NCBI RefSeq assembly: GCF_021395205.1
Contig: NZ_JAJVCS010000005.1
Coordinates: 1-64,000, forward strand
DNA: 64,000 bases
Reading direction: 5' to 3'
From: Polynucleobacter sp. IMCC 30228
GTDB taxonomy: Bacteria > Pseudomonadota > Gammaproteobacteria > Burkholderiales > Burkholderiaceae
A model generated the notes under the pieces. It was not told the origin of the DNA. It made no database searches and saw only the letters and a program-made list of their open reading frames with translations. This document shows positions 34,874-43,457 of the stretch, piece by piece (the stretch's first letter is position 1; each line of letters begins with the position of its first letter). The position numbers and the translations under genes were made by a program.

Positions 34874-35839
34874 ATGTCCATCCTAATTACTGGTGCAGCA
34901 GGGTTTATTGGCGCAAATTTAGTAGCCCGATGTCTTTCACGGGGAAATAATGTGCTGGCGATTGATAATTTGAGTCGCGGCACTTTAGATAATTTGCGTG
35001 CTTACCAAGCGGATGCTCGCTTTACCTTTGCCGAATTAGATTTAAACAATCTTTCCGCGTTAAAAAGTAGCATTGGTAGCTATCATGCGAAAGACCCGAT
35101 CAAAGTAGTATGGCACTTAGCCGCCAACTCTGATATTCCGGCAGGTATTGCTGATGCCGGCGTGGATCTACGCGATACTTTTTTGACGACATTTAATACG
35201 CTTGAAGTGATGAAGCAATTGTCAATCCCTAGCCTAGCTTTTGCATCATCCTCAGCCGTATATGGCGATTTTGGTAATCAAGTACTCACCGAAGATTTGG
35301 GACCACTTTTCCCCATCTCTAATTACGGGGCTATGAAGCTCGCTTCTGAAGCACTCATTAGCGCCGCAGTAGAAGATTATTTACCCCAGGCATTTATTTT
35401 TCGCTTTCCTAATGTAATTGGCTTACCCGCTACGCACGGCGTCATTCTCGATTTCATTCATAAATTACAAAGTAATTCGCAAAGACTAGCCGTCCTTGGT
35501 GATGGCACGCAACAAAAAAGTTATCTGCATGTTGAAGAACTGCTAGATGCGATGTTTTTTATAACAGAGCATGCTAAGGACCCACTCAATTATTTTAATA
35601 TTGGCGCAGATGATGGTGGTATTACCGTTAAAGAAATTGCCGAATTAGTCGTAGCGCGGGTTGCTTCACAGGCGCAAATTAACTATGGGCAGGGTAATAA
35701 AGGCTGGGTTGGAGATGTACCTAAATTTACTTACTCGATTGAAAAATTACGCAGTTTAGGTTGGCAACCTAAACTACATTCGAACCAAGCTGTACAAAAA
35801 GCCGTTGATCAGATTGCCACTGCTATATTGGGTGCGTAG
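34874..35839 (+). CDS. NAD-dependent epimerase/dehydratase, GalE-like
   Basis: 321 residues. The Rossmann motif TGAAGFIGANL is at the N-terminus, followed by WHLAANSDIPAG, ASSSAVYG and the catalytic YGAMK (YxxxK). FRFPNVIG and the DGTQQKSYLHVEE segment are typical of UDP- or GDP-sugar epimerases and dehydratases. It is the first gene of the heptose cassette, 3 bases upstream of the trifunctional protein. It may act on GDP-heptose (epimerisation or oxidation at C4 or C6), but a UDP-hexose epimerase is equally possible. Confidence 0.8.
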   Translation: MSILITGAAGFIGANLVARCLSRGNNVLAIDNLSRGTLDNLRAYQADARFTFAELDLNNLSALKSSIGSYHAKDPIKVVWHLAANSDIPAGIADAGVDLRDTFLTTFNTLEVMKQLSIPSLAFASSSAVYGDFGNQVLTEDLGPLFPISNYGAMKLASEALISAAVEDYLPQAFIFRFPNVIGLPATHGVILDFIHKLQSNSQRLAVLGDGTQQKSYLHVEELLDAMFFITEHAKDPLNYFNIGADDGGITVKEIAELVVARVASQAQINYGQGNKGWVGDVPKFTYSIEKLRSLGWQPKLHSNQAVQKAVDQIATAILGA

Positions 35840-35842
35840 TCG

Positions 35843-37798
35843 ATGGTAAAGCAAGCTGTCATCCTTGCGGGAGGTAAAGGCACTCGTTTAGCAGCGCGTT
35901 TAAACGGTTTACCTAAACCACTCATCGATATTGCCGGCAAAGCTTTATTAGAACGCCAAATCGAGTTACTTAAATACGCTGGTATTGATGAGGTAGTTTT
36001 ACTTATAAATCATCAGGCCGAGGCGATTTATAAGTTTTGTGAGACGCATCAAAACTGGGGTTTAAAGATCACATTCATTAATGATGGTGTACCTTTAGGA
36101 ACTACCGGGGCAACCTTTGCAGCATGGGATTATTTAGCTGATGATTTTTTAGTAGTCTATGGTGACACCATGTTAGAGGCGGACCTTGCGCGCATGACTA
36201 AGTTTCACGCGTCGCATCCTGAAGTGGCGGCAACTTTATTTTTGCATCCTAACGATCATCCCCATGACTCAGATTTAGTAGAACTTAATTCTACTGGGCA
36301 GGTGATCGCCTTTCATCCTTATCCGCATTCGCCAGAAGTTTTTTTACCTAATTTAGTTAATGCCGGTTTATATGTAGTACGTAAAAACGCATTAGCGAGT
36401 TGGCAGACTACGTGGCGAACCAAACTTAAGACCACGCTGCAGCTCACTTCGCAGACTTCGCCTCAGCTCATGGATTTTGGGCGCGATCTTTTCCCTGCTT
36501 TACTAACTGAAAGCAAAGAGCTGCTGGGATATATCAGCCCTGAATACATTAAGGATTGTGGCACGCCTGCACGCTTAGATAAAGTAACAAAGGATTTTAT
36601 TAGTGGGCGCATTACTGCCTTTAGTTTGAAGGAGCCACAACGGGCCGTGTTTTTAGATCGGGACGGCGTATTAATTCACGAGGTACATCATTTGCATCAG
36701 CCAGAGCAGTTGAGCTTATTACCGCAAGTGGGCGCAGCGCTCAAACGCTTAAATGAGTCGCTTTACCGCGCTATTGTGATTACCAATCAACCTGTGATTG
36801 CGCGGGGTGATTGCACTGTTAATGAGCTACAAGGCATTCACAATAAGTTAGAGACTTTACTCGGCCGCGAAGGGGCTTATTTAGATCGTATCCTCTATTG
36901 CCCCCATCATCCCGATGCAGGCTTTGCTGGAGAAGTTGCCGCACTAAAAATACCGTGCCAATGTCGCAAACCTGCCATTGGCATGATTGAAGAGGCGCAG
37001 AGAGACTGGAATATCGATCTAGAACATTCTTGGTTTATCGGCGACACCACAGTGGATATGCAAACTGCCCACAATGCTGGTGTGCGTTCCATTCTTCTAG
37101 AAACCGGTTATGGCGGACTTGACGCGCGCTATCCCATTGTGGCTGATTACACTTTGCCTAATTTAGCGATGGCAGTGGAATTTATTCTCAAGACCCACCC
37201 CGAGCTTTTAAAGCAATGTAAAGAATGGGTTTTACCGGTGATGCCTGGAGAGGTGATCGTGATCGGCGGACTATCGCGTAGCGGCAAAAGTATTTTCGCT
37301 AGCGCCTTAAAAGAAGCGCTGATGGAGCGCGGCATCACTACGCATACCCTTGCTTTAGATGGCTGGTTAAGGCCAGAAGATGAGCGTGAGTATGGTGTCT
37401 TGGGTCGCTACGATGTGCAGGCAATTACGAACTTACTTAAGGCTTGCGTTAATCGTCATGAGCCCATGACCCTAGCAGTACCGATTTACGATAAAAAGGC
37501 CCGCGCGGCTCAAGCAATAAAACAAAGTCTCACGATAGGCGTTCAAGATGTAATCATCATTGAGGGTGTAGTGGGGGCAGCCCTAGCGCCGGCTGTGCAG
37601 TGTCCTGGCGTACATACCTGGTTTGTCGAGATTGACGAGTTAGTGCGTAAAGAGCGGGTCTTACGCGAATACGCCCTACGTGCTAAAACGCTAGAGGAGG
37701 CTGTTAGTATTTATGAAAAGCGCCTTTTAGATGAAAATCCAGTCGTACTAGAGAGTCGCAAGAACGCCCAACGCGTTTTGGATTTGGGTTTAGGTTAA
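35843..37798 (+). CDS. Trifunctional fusion: HddC-like nucleotidyltransferase, GmhB-like phosphatase, P-loop kinase-like domain
   Basis: 651 residues in three parts. Residues 1-235 are a sugar-nucleotidyltransferase (AGGKGTRL at 9-16, LPKPLIDIAGK, VVYGDTM) like HddC, which makes GDP-D-glycero-alpha-D-manno-heptose. Residues 265-450 are a HAD phosphatase like GmhB: D272-R-D274-G, TNQPVIARG, a zinc-type CPHHPD/CQCRKP set, and GDTTVDMQTA. Residues 467-651 are a P-loop domain with G476-x4-GKS (481-483), LALDGW and IIIEGVVG, resembling uridine-kinase-like proteins. The first two catalyse the last steps of GDP-heptose synthesis. The third has no assigned role in that pathway. The kinase and isomerase genes follow directly. 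Confidence 0.85.
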   Translation: MVKQAVILAGGKGTRLAARLNGLPKPLIDIAGKALLERQIELLKYAGIDEVVLLINHQAEAIYKFCETHQNWGLKITFINDGVPLGTTGATFAAWDYLADDFLVVYGDTMLEADLARMTKFHASHPEVAATLFLHPNDHPHDSDLVELNSTGQVIAFHPYPHSPEVFLPNLVNAGLYVVRKNALASWQTTWRTKLKTTLQLTSQTSPQLMDFGRDLFPALLTESKELLGYISPEYIKDCGTPARLDKVTKDFISGRITAFSLKEPQRAVFLDRDGVLIHEVHHLHQPEQLSLLPQVGAALKRLNESLYRAIVITNQPVIARGDCTVNELQGIHNKLETLLGREGAYLDRILYCPHHPDAGFAGEVAALKIPCQCRKPAIGMIEEAQRDWNIDLEHSWFIGDTTVDMQTAHNAGVRSILLETGYGGLDARYPIVADYTLPNLAMAVEFILKTHPELLKQCKEWVLPVMPGEVIVIGGLSRSGKSIFASALKEALMERGITTHTLALDGWLRPEDEREYGVLGRYDVQAITNLLKACVNRHEPMTLAVPIYDKKARAAQAIKQSLTIGVQDVIIIEGVVGAALAPAVQCPGVHTWFVEIDELVRKERVLREYALRAKTLEEAVSIYEKRLLDENPVVLESRKNAQRVLDLGLG

Positions 37799-37852
37799 GG
37801 TTTAAGTTAAGGACAAGGCTTAGGATGAGACTTGGCATAAGTTACGGAAAAA

Positions 37853-38836
37853 ATGATTATTAGTAAAACTCCTTTACGCATGAGCTTTGCCGGTGGCGGC
37901 AGTGATTTGCCTGCTTACTATCAGCAATTTGGCGGTGCAGTAATTAGCACAGCCATTAATCATTTTGTGTATGTCAATGTCAATCCTAAATTTGATCAGG
38001 GTATTCGGGTTGGCTATGCCAAAAATGAAGAAGTCAAAGAGGTCGCGCAGATTGAGCATCCGCTGGTACGCAATGCGCTAACCTTATTAAAAATTCATGG
38101 TGGAATTGAAATTACTACGATTGCTGATATTCCCTCTAGTGGAACTGGCCTTGGTTCTTCGAGTACGTTTACGGTTGGCCTTTTAAATGCCCTACATGCA
38201 TATTTGGGCGACTCCGTTTCTGCATTGCAATTGGCGCAAGAGGCTTGTCATGTAGAGTTAGATTTGTGCCATGACCCCATAGGTAAGCAAGATCAATATG
38301 CGAGTGCCCTAGGCGGTTTTAATTTTATTGAGTTTGCTTCTGATGGATCTGTTGTAGTTGAGCCCATGATGTGCTCAGCTGCGACCCAAACCCAGTTGCA
38401 AGCAGGAATATTACTTTTTTATACCGGCAAAACGCGCTTGGCTAGTGATTTATTGCGCCGCCAAGGACAGTTACTGATTGAAAGTTCTACTAGTCAAGAA
38501 GTGATGGCCCAGATGGTGGGTTTAGCCTATCGCTTGCGAGATGATTTAAATAATAATCAGCTAGATAGCTTTGGCTCTATATTGCATGAGGGATGGATGC
38601 TCAAAAAAAGCCTGCTGGCTGACATTAGTGAGAATACGATCGATTCCTGGTATGAGAAGGCCCGCAATGCAGGAGCATTGGGTGGCAAAATACTGGGAGC
38701 AGGGGCAGGGGGGTTTTTAATGCTCTATGGCCCGCCAGAAACCCACCCTGCTATTGAGAAAGCCCTAGCGCCACTCCGCCGGGTACCTGTTCAGTTTGAG
38801 GCTTTGGGAAGTCAAATAATTTTTTCGCAAGCGTAA
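37853..38836 (+). CDS. hddA: D-glycero-D-manno-heptose 7-phosphate 1-kinase (GHMP kinase, HddA-like)
   Basis: 327 residues. The start ISKTPLRMSFAGGGSDLPAY is the hallmark of HddA/FKP-like GHMP kinases. The ATP-binding GHMP motif is GTGLGSSSTFTVG (about residues 97-109), and the C-terminal motif is GGKILGAGAGGFLM. It phosphorylates C1 of sedoheptulose-derived D,D-heptose 7-phosphate. The preceding fusion protein supplies the phosphatase and guanylyltransferase steps and the next gene the isomerase, so all four steps to GDP-heptose are present. The 55-base gap upstream holds degenerate TTAAG-type repeats. Confidence 0.9.
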   Translation: MIISKTPLRMSFAGGGSDLPAYYQQFGGAVISTAINHFVYVNVNPKFDQGIRVGYAKNEEVKEVAQIEHPLVRNALTLLKIHGGIEITTIADIPSSGTGLGSSSTFTVGLLNALHAYLGDSVSALQLAQEACHVELDLCHDPIGKQDQYASALGGFNFIEFASDGSVVVEPMMCSAATQTQLQAGILLFYTGKTRLASDLLRRQGQLLIESSTSQEVMAQMVGLAYRLRDDLNNNQLDSFGSILHEGWMLKKSLLADISENTIDSWYEKARNAGALGGKILGAGAGGFLMLYGPPETHPAIEKALAPLRRVPVQFEALGSQIIFSQA

Positions 38837-38855
38837 ATATAAAAAGAAACCGTCT

Positions 38856-39425
38856 ATGAATACCTCTACCAATCAAACAAGTGCGCTAACCTATACCGAG
38901 CGTTTAAGTCATGTTTTAAAACAACTCGATCACGCAGCAATCGATCGTGCTGTGGCTCTTATTGAATCCGCTTGGAAGGCAGGTAAACAAATAATTACGC
39001 TTGGTAATGGAGGGAGTTCCTTAACGGCTTTACACTATATTAACGATTGGAATAAAAGCATTTATTTAAGTCATGGCGTGCCTTTTCGGGGTCGTAGCTT
39101 AGTGGATAACGTGGGTTTATTAATGTCGTACGCCAACGATATTGCTTTTGAGGATGTATTTAGTGAGCAACTCAAAAATATTTTAGAGCCAGGCGATCTG
39201 GTGATTGCCTTATCTGGCAGTGGCAATTCGGAAAACGTGATTCGTGCCGTTGATTACGCCAATAGTCATGGCGCTATCACCTTGGGGCTTTGTGGTTACC
39301 GGGGCGGGCGACTCAAAGAAAAAGCGCAGCAGGTAATTTGGGTAGACGCTGATGATATGCAGCTGGCTGAAGATGTGCATTTTGTTTTTGGTCATATTGT
39401 CATGCAGCGTTTATGTGCAAAGTAA
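38856..39425 (+). CDS. gmhA: Sedoheptulose 7-phosphate isomerase (GmhA-like SIS protein)
   Basis: 189 residues, the usual GmhA length. The SIS fold shows LGNGGSSLTALHYIND (phosphate-binding GNGGS), LSGSGNSENVIRA (second phosphate loop) and the C-terminal EDVHFVFGHIVM. The last matches the catalytic E-D-x-H...H region of GmhA. It isomerises sedoheptulose 7-phosphate to D-glycero-D-manno-heptose 7-phosphate, the first step of heptose synthesis. It is the last gene of the heptose cassette; a more divergent SIS protein is encoded at 51558. Confidence 0.88.
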   Translation: MNTSTNQTSALTYTERLSHVLKQLDHAAIDRAVALIESAWKAGKQIITLGNGGSSLTALHYINDWNKSIYLSHGVPFRGRSLVDNVGLLMSYANDIAFEDVFSEQLKNILEPGDLVIALSGSGNSENVIRAVDYANSHGAITLGLCGYRGGRLKEKAQQVIWVDADDMQLAEDVHFVFGHIVMQRLCAK

Positions 39426-39453
39426 GTAATAGACTTCTTTTTGTACTTAAGTA

Positions 39454-40365
39454 ATGGCGCACATGCCTGAAATATCACCCCGAGTCTCAGTAGTACTGCC
39501 GGTGTTTAATGCAGCAGCGCATTTATCAGAAGCGCTAGAGAGTATCCTTACTCAAACTTTCACGGATTTTGAACTTCTAGCGGTCTATGACGAATCAAGT
39601 GATATGTCGCTGGCGATATTGCAAGCAACTGCTGCGCGCGATGCGCGGGTGAGAATTATTAAAGGATTAGGCAAGCGTTTAACGGGCGCATTGAATCTAG
39701 GTTTGCAAGAAGCTAAAGGAGTATTTATTGCCCGTATGGACGCAGATGATGTGAGTTTACCTACGCGTTTAGCTCTTCAAGTAGCGCTTATGGAAAAAGA
39801 TAATTTGGATGCTTGTGGTTGTCATGTGCAGCAAATCGATGCAAATGGACGATGGGGCCAGGCTATTCCAATGCCCCTTTCCTCTAGCAGTATTTTGGTG
39901 ACACTCGTTTGCACCGTCCCTTTTGCCCACGGCTCGGTTTTACTGCGCGCAGCGTTTTTAGAAAAGCATCAACTACAATACCATCCTGGCGTACCCGTAG
40001 AAGATTATGATTTGTGGTGTCGCATGGTACAAAGTGGTGCGCGTTTAGGTAATGTAAATTCAACCCTTTTTTTATATCGCAATTTACCCAGTGCACTCTC
40101 AAAGGTAAATGCGCGTGAGAATCGAGCTGCCATGCATGCTTTACGTCGCAATTTTGTACGCACTCAAATTCCCGAATTAGCTAGTGCCATAACCTATCTA
40201 TTAGGGAACCCTCAAGATTTACCAGTGCCCCGCTTTGGCTACTTACTTTTAGCTGCGCATTTATTAAGTAGTGAATCTGATACACCGATTCGTTGGCGTG
40301 CTCTAGCTAAGACGCCAGCATGGATTAGTGCACGCGTACTGGCAAAACTAGTGCAGGGGTTTTAA
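39454..40365 (+). CDS. GT2-family glycosyltransferase
   Basis: 303 residues. It has RVSVVLPVFNAAAHLSEAL, a slightly altered nucleotide loop (YDESSDMS in place of DGSTD), RMDADDVSLPTRL at the metal site and PVEDYDLWCRMV. The altered YDESSD loop is unusual for GT2 but keeps the acidic residues. It belongs with the genes at 27259 and 29243. The last base of its stop codon is the first base of the next start (TAATG), so the two genes are coupled. It follows the heptose cassette and might use GDP-heptose, which is inference. Confidence 0.85.
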   Translation: MAHMPEISPRVSVVLPVFNAAAHLSEALESILTQTFTDFELLAVYDESSDMSLAILQATAARDARVRIIKGLGKRLTGALNLGLQEAKGVFIARMDADDVSLPTRLALQVALMEKDNLDACGCHVQQIDANGRWGQAIPMPLSSSSILVTLVCTVPFAHGSVLLRAAFLEKHQLQYHPGVPVEDYDLWCRMVQSGARLGNVNSTLFLYRNLPSALSKVNARENRAAMHALRRNFVRTQIPELASAITYLLGNPQDLPVPRFGYLLLAAHLLSSESDTPIRWRALAKTPAWISARVLAKLVQGF

Positions 40366-41546
40366 TGGGCTTACTAAAACCTATTCGTATTGGCATTGAT
40401 GCGAGTAATTTACGCCAAGGTGGGGGCATTACCCATTTAGCTGAATTATTACGCGCGGTTAGTCCTAAGAGCCATACCTTTACAGAGATCATTGTCTGGG
40501 GTGGGGATATAACGCTTACCCGTTTACCGGACGCACCGTGGCTACGTAAAATGAGCATTGCAATGCTTAATCGGGGTTTGTTATGGCGGATATTTTGGCA
40601 GGTGCGCTATTTAAGTGAACAAGTACGTGCTAATCAATGCGATATTCTTTTTGTGCCAGGTGGTTCATTTGTTGGCAGTTTTTCGCCGCGGGTGCTCATG
40701 AGTCAAAATTTACTTCCCTTTGAGTGGCGTGAGCTTTGCCGAAGTAGCTTTTCTTTATACACCCTCAAAATGTTACTTTTACGGTGGGTGCAGACCTTTA
40801 GTTTTCGTCGAGCACAAGGTCTCATTTTTCTCAGCTGCTACGCAAAATCTGCAGTTGAACGAGTAACTGGCTCTTTAGCTTGTCCAACGCAAGTGATTGC
40901 GCATGGCCTCGTTCCTAACTTTCAGATTGATCTGGCAGCGCTAACTATGCCGCTGTCAATTAATCAATATTCTCAAGCGCAGCCGTTTTTAATTTTATGC
41001 GTGGGCAATATTGACGCCTATAAACACCCTGGGACAGTATTAAAAGCAGTGGCAGCCCTACGTAAGGAGGGATTACCCTTGCGGCTGGAGTTTATCGGCC
41101 CAGCAGTTCCAAAGGTCCTTAGGCAATTGCAGTCGCAGTTGCATGCCTTAGATCCACAGGGCGAGTGGGCGCAATACCTAGGCCCACTTTTAACGGAAGA
41201 TTTAAAGGCCAAATATCAAGCAGCGCAAGTGGGCGTTTTTGCTTCCTCGTGTGAAACTTTTGGCATTATTTTGCTCGAAGAGATGGCCATGGGTTTACCC
41301 ATGGCTTGCGCTAATCGTAGCGCTATGCCTGAAATTGCCAAAGATTGCGTAGCCTATTTTGATCCTGAATCAACCCCATCTTTAATGTATGCACTTGATA
41401 CCTTGATTCATTCACCTGAGCTGCGACAAGCCAACCAAACAAAGGCGTTAGCGTTATCAAAAGAGTATGCTTGGCAGCAGTGTGCCTCAGAAACATTTAC
41501 TTTTTTAGGTGATATAGCTATGCAAAACCGATCGACACTTGCATGA
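40365..41546 (+). CDS. GT4-family glycosyltransferase
   Basis: 393 residues. The N-terminal IGIDASNLRQGGGITHLAEL is a typical GT4 start with the glycine loop, and the mid-protein VGNIDAYKHPGTVLKA begins the donor domain. The catalytic region is SSCETFGIILLEEMAMGLPMACA (E-x7-E). It overlaps the next gene by an ATGA and lies between the heptose cassette and the L-HexNAc cassette. Donor unknown. Confidence 0.87.
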   Translation: MGLLKPIRIGIDASNLRQGGGITHLAELLRAVSPKSHTFTEIIVWGGDITLTRLPDAPWLRKMSIAMLNRGLLWRIFWQVRYLSEQVRANQCDILFVPGGSFVGSFSPRVLMSQNLLPFEWRELCRSSFSLYTLKMLLLRWVQTFSFRRAQGLIFLSCYAKSAVERVTGSLACPTQVIAHGLVPNFQIDLAALTMPLSINQYSQAQPFLILCVGNIDAYKHPGTVLKAVAALRKEGLPLRLEFIGPAVPKVLRQLQSQLHALDPQGEWAQYLGPLLTEDLKAKYQAAQVGVFASSCETFGIILLEEMAMGLPMACANRSAMPEIAKDCVAYFDPESTPSLMYALDTLIHSPELRQANQTKALALSKEYAWQQCASETFTFLGDIAMQNRSTLA

Positions 41547-42451
41547 ATTCTGCTTCTCAATCACTACGAATTTTAATTTTGGGCGCCAATGGCATGCTCG
41601 GCCACATGTTGTTTGAAGTACTCTCTAGCGTGAGAGATTGGCATGTAGTAGGCACCGTACGAAGTAGCAAAGCCAAAAAAATGCTTCAGAGTATTTTGCC
41701 GGCTTATGCAGACAAGGTGATCGCAGGTGTGGATGTTACCGATTTAGTAGCGCTTGAAGATGCTTTAGATTTAGCCAAACCCGATGTAGTGATTAATTGC
41801 GTGGGTTTAATTAAGCAAGACCAAAGCGCTAATGATCCAATAGCGGCCATTACGCTAAATGCACTTTTGCCACACCGTTTGGAGCAGTGGTGTGCAAAGC
41901 ACGCCGTGCGCTTGATTCACATTAGTACTGATTGTGTCTTCTCAGGGCAAAAAGGGGGTTATACCGAAGAGGATATTTGCGATGCGCAAGACTGGTATGG
42001 CAAAAGCAAGTATTTGGGCGAGTTAAGTAGCCCCAATTCCATGACCTTACGCACCTCAATCATTGGTCCGGAATTACCCAGTCAAGCCAGCCATGGCCTA
42101 TTGGCTTGGTTTATGGCTCAAACTGGCTCTTGCCCTGGTTATAGCCGGGCCGTCTTCTCAGGTCTACCCACCGTTATACTGGCAGAAATTCTGCGCGATG
42201 TAGTTATACCCAATACCAAGCTAAACGGCTTATATCAGGTATCTGCGCAGCCCATTACGAAACTCGATTTGCTACAGATGGTTGCGAACACGTTTAATAT
42301 GGATATTGCGATAGTGCCTTCTGCCAACCCGATTTTGGATCGATCCTTAAATGGCGCGCGGTTTGAAAAAGCGACTGGTTACCATACGCCAGATTGGCCT
42401 GAATTAATCTCGCGTATGCACACCCATTGGACTTGCTATGTTCAAAAATAA
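41543..42451 (+). CDS. RmlD-like NAD(P)-dependent sugar-nucleotide reductase (UDP-L-HexNAc pathway)
   Basis: 302 residues. It has ILGANGMLGHMLFE (Rossmann), HISTDCVFSGQKGGYTEED (the RmlD-type ISTDxVF motif) and the catalytic YGKSK. It belongs to the RmlD family rather than to the longer WbjC/CapF type, which has a cupin domain. Next to a UDP-GlcNAc 4,6-dehydratase and a 2-epimerase it should reduce C4 of the keto intermediate, as the WbvR-type reductase does in making UDP-L-RhaNAc on the way to UDP-L-QuiNAc. It overlaps both neighbours, so the cassette is translationally coupled. Confidence 0.85.
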   Translation: MNSASQSLRILILGANGMLGHMLFEVLSSVRDWHVVGTVRSSKAKKMLQSILPAYADKVIAGVDVTDLVALEDALDLAKPDVVINCVGLIKQDQSANDPIAAITLNALLPHRLEQWCAKHAVRLIHISTDCVFSGQKGGYTEEDICDAQDWYGKSKYLGELSSPNSMTLRTSIIGPELPSQASHGLLAWFMAQTGSCPGYSRAVFSGLPTVILAEILRDVVIPNTKLNGLYQVSAQPITKLDLLQMVANTFNMDIAIVPSANPILDRSLNGARFEKATGYHTPDWPELISRMHTHWTCYVQK

Positions 42452-43457
42452 AACCCTCTTAATTACTGGTGGCACAGGCTCGTTTGGCACCGCTGTGTTG
42501 GAGCGTTTCTTGCATTCGGATGTGGGTGAGATTCGGATTTTTAGTCGTGATGAAAAAAAACAAGAAGACATGCGCCTTGCTTTAAAAAACGAGCGGGTAA
42601 AGTTTTACATTGGCGATGTACGTAATTTTGATAGTGTGATGGACGCTATGCAGGGCGTGGACTACGTATTTCATGCTGCCGCACTAAAACAGGTGCCATC
42701 GTGTGAGTTTTATCCGATGGAAGCCGTGCAGACCAATATTTTGGGCGCTGAAAATGTACTACGCGCTGCACTTACCAGTGGGGTTGAGCGCTGCGTAGTG
42801 CTAAGTACCGATAAGGCGGTATACCCGATTAATGCCATGGGTTTGTCAAAGGCAATGATGGAAAAAGTGATGGTCGCTAAGGCGCGTTTATCAAATCTGG
42901 GAAAGCATAATAAAACCGTGGTGTGTGCAACCCGCTACGGTAATGTGATGGGCTCGCGGGGTTCCGTAATCCCATTATTCATCAAGCAACTGCAAAGCGG
43001 TCAGGCCTTAACAATTACCGATCCCAATATGACCCGCTTTTTAATGTCTTTAGATGACTCCGTTAATCTCGTTTTGTTCGCTTTTGAGCATGCACGGCCC
43101 GGTGATATTTTTGTCCAAAAATCACCAAGTTCAACGATCGGTGATTTAGCTTTGGCACTTACTGAACTCTTGCAAAAACCCAATGCACTGCAAATCATTG
43201 GTACCCGACATGGCGAGAAGCTCTATGAAACCTTGGTTTCGCGTGAAGAGATGGCGCGCGCCGAAGACCTTGGAGCTTACTACCGGATTCCAGCAGATGG
43301 GCGCGATTTGAATTACGACAAATACTTTAGTGAAGGCGAGCTAGCGCTTTCTCAACAAGATGATTACACCTCACACAATACCCAGCGTTTGGATGTAGCT
43401 GCGATTAAAGCACTCCTCATGCAGTCGCCCCTGATTACAAAGGTGCTACATGATTAA
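42438..43457 (+). CDS. UDP-GlcNAc 4,6-dehydratase/5-epimerase (WbjB/FnlA/CapE-like)
   Basis: 339 residues, the usual length. Landmarks are LLITGGTGSFGTAVLE (Rossmann), HAAALKQVPSCEFYPMEA (family signature) and the active-site segment STDKAVYPINAMGLSK, where Met-x3-Lys replaces the usual Tyr-x3-Lys. ATRYGNVMGSRGSVIP follows. It converts UDP-GlcNAc to a UDP-4-keto-6-deoxy-L-hexose with C5 inversion, the entry step for L-FucNAc, L-RhaNAc and L-QuiNAc. It overlaps the reductase by 14 bases and the epimerase by 8 bases. Confidence 0.92.
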   Translation: MFKNKTLLITGGTGSFGTAVLERFLHSDVGEIRIFSRDEKKQEDMRLALKNERVKFYIGDVRNFDSVMDAMQGVDYVFHAAALKQVPSCEFYPMEAVQTNILGAENVLRAALTSGVERCVVLSTDKAVYPINAMGLSKAMMEKVMVAKARLSNLGKHNKTVVCATRYGNVMGSRGSVIPLFIKQLQSGQALTITDPNMTRFLMSLDDSVNLVLFAFEHARPGDIFVQKSPSSTIGDLALALTELLQKPNALQIIGTRHGEKLYETLVSREEMARAEDLGAYYRIPADGRDLNYDKYFSEGELALSQQDDYTSHNTQRLDVAAIKALLMQSPLITKVLHD

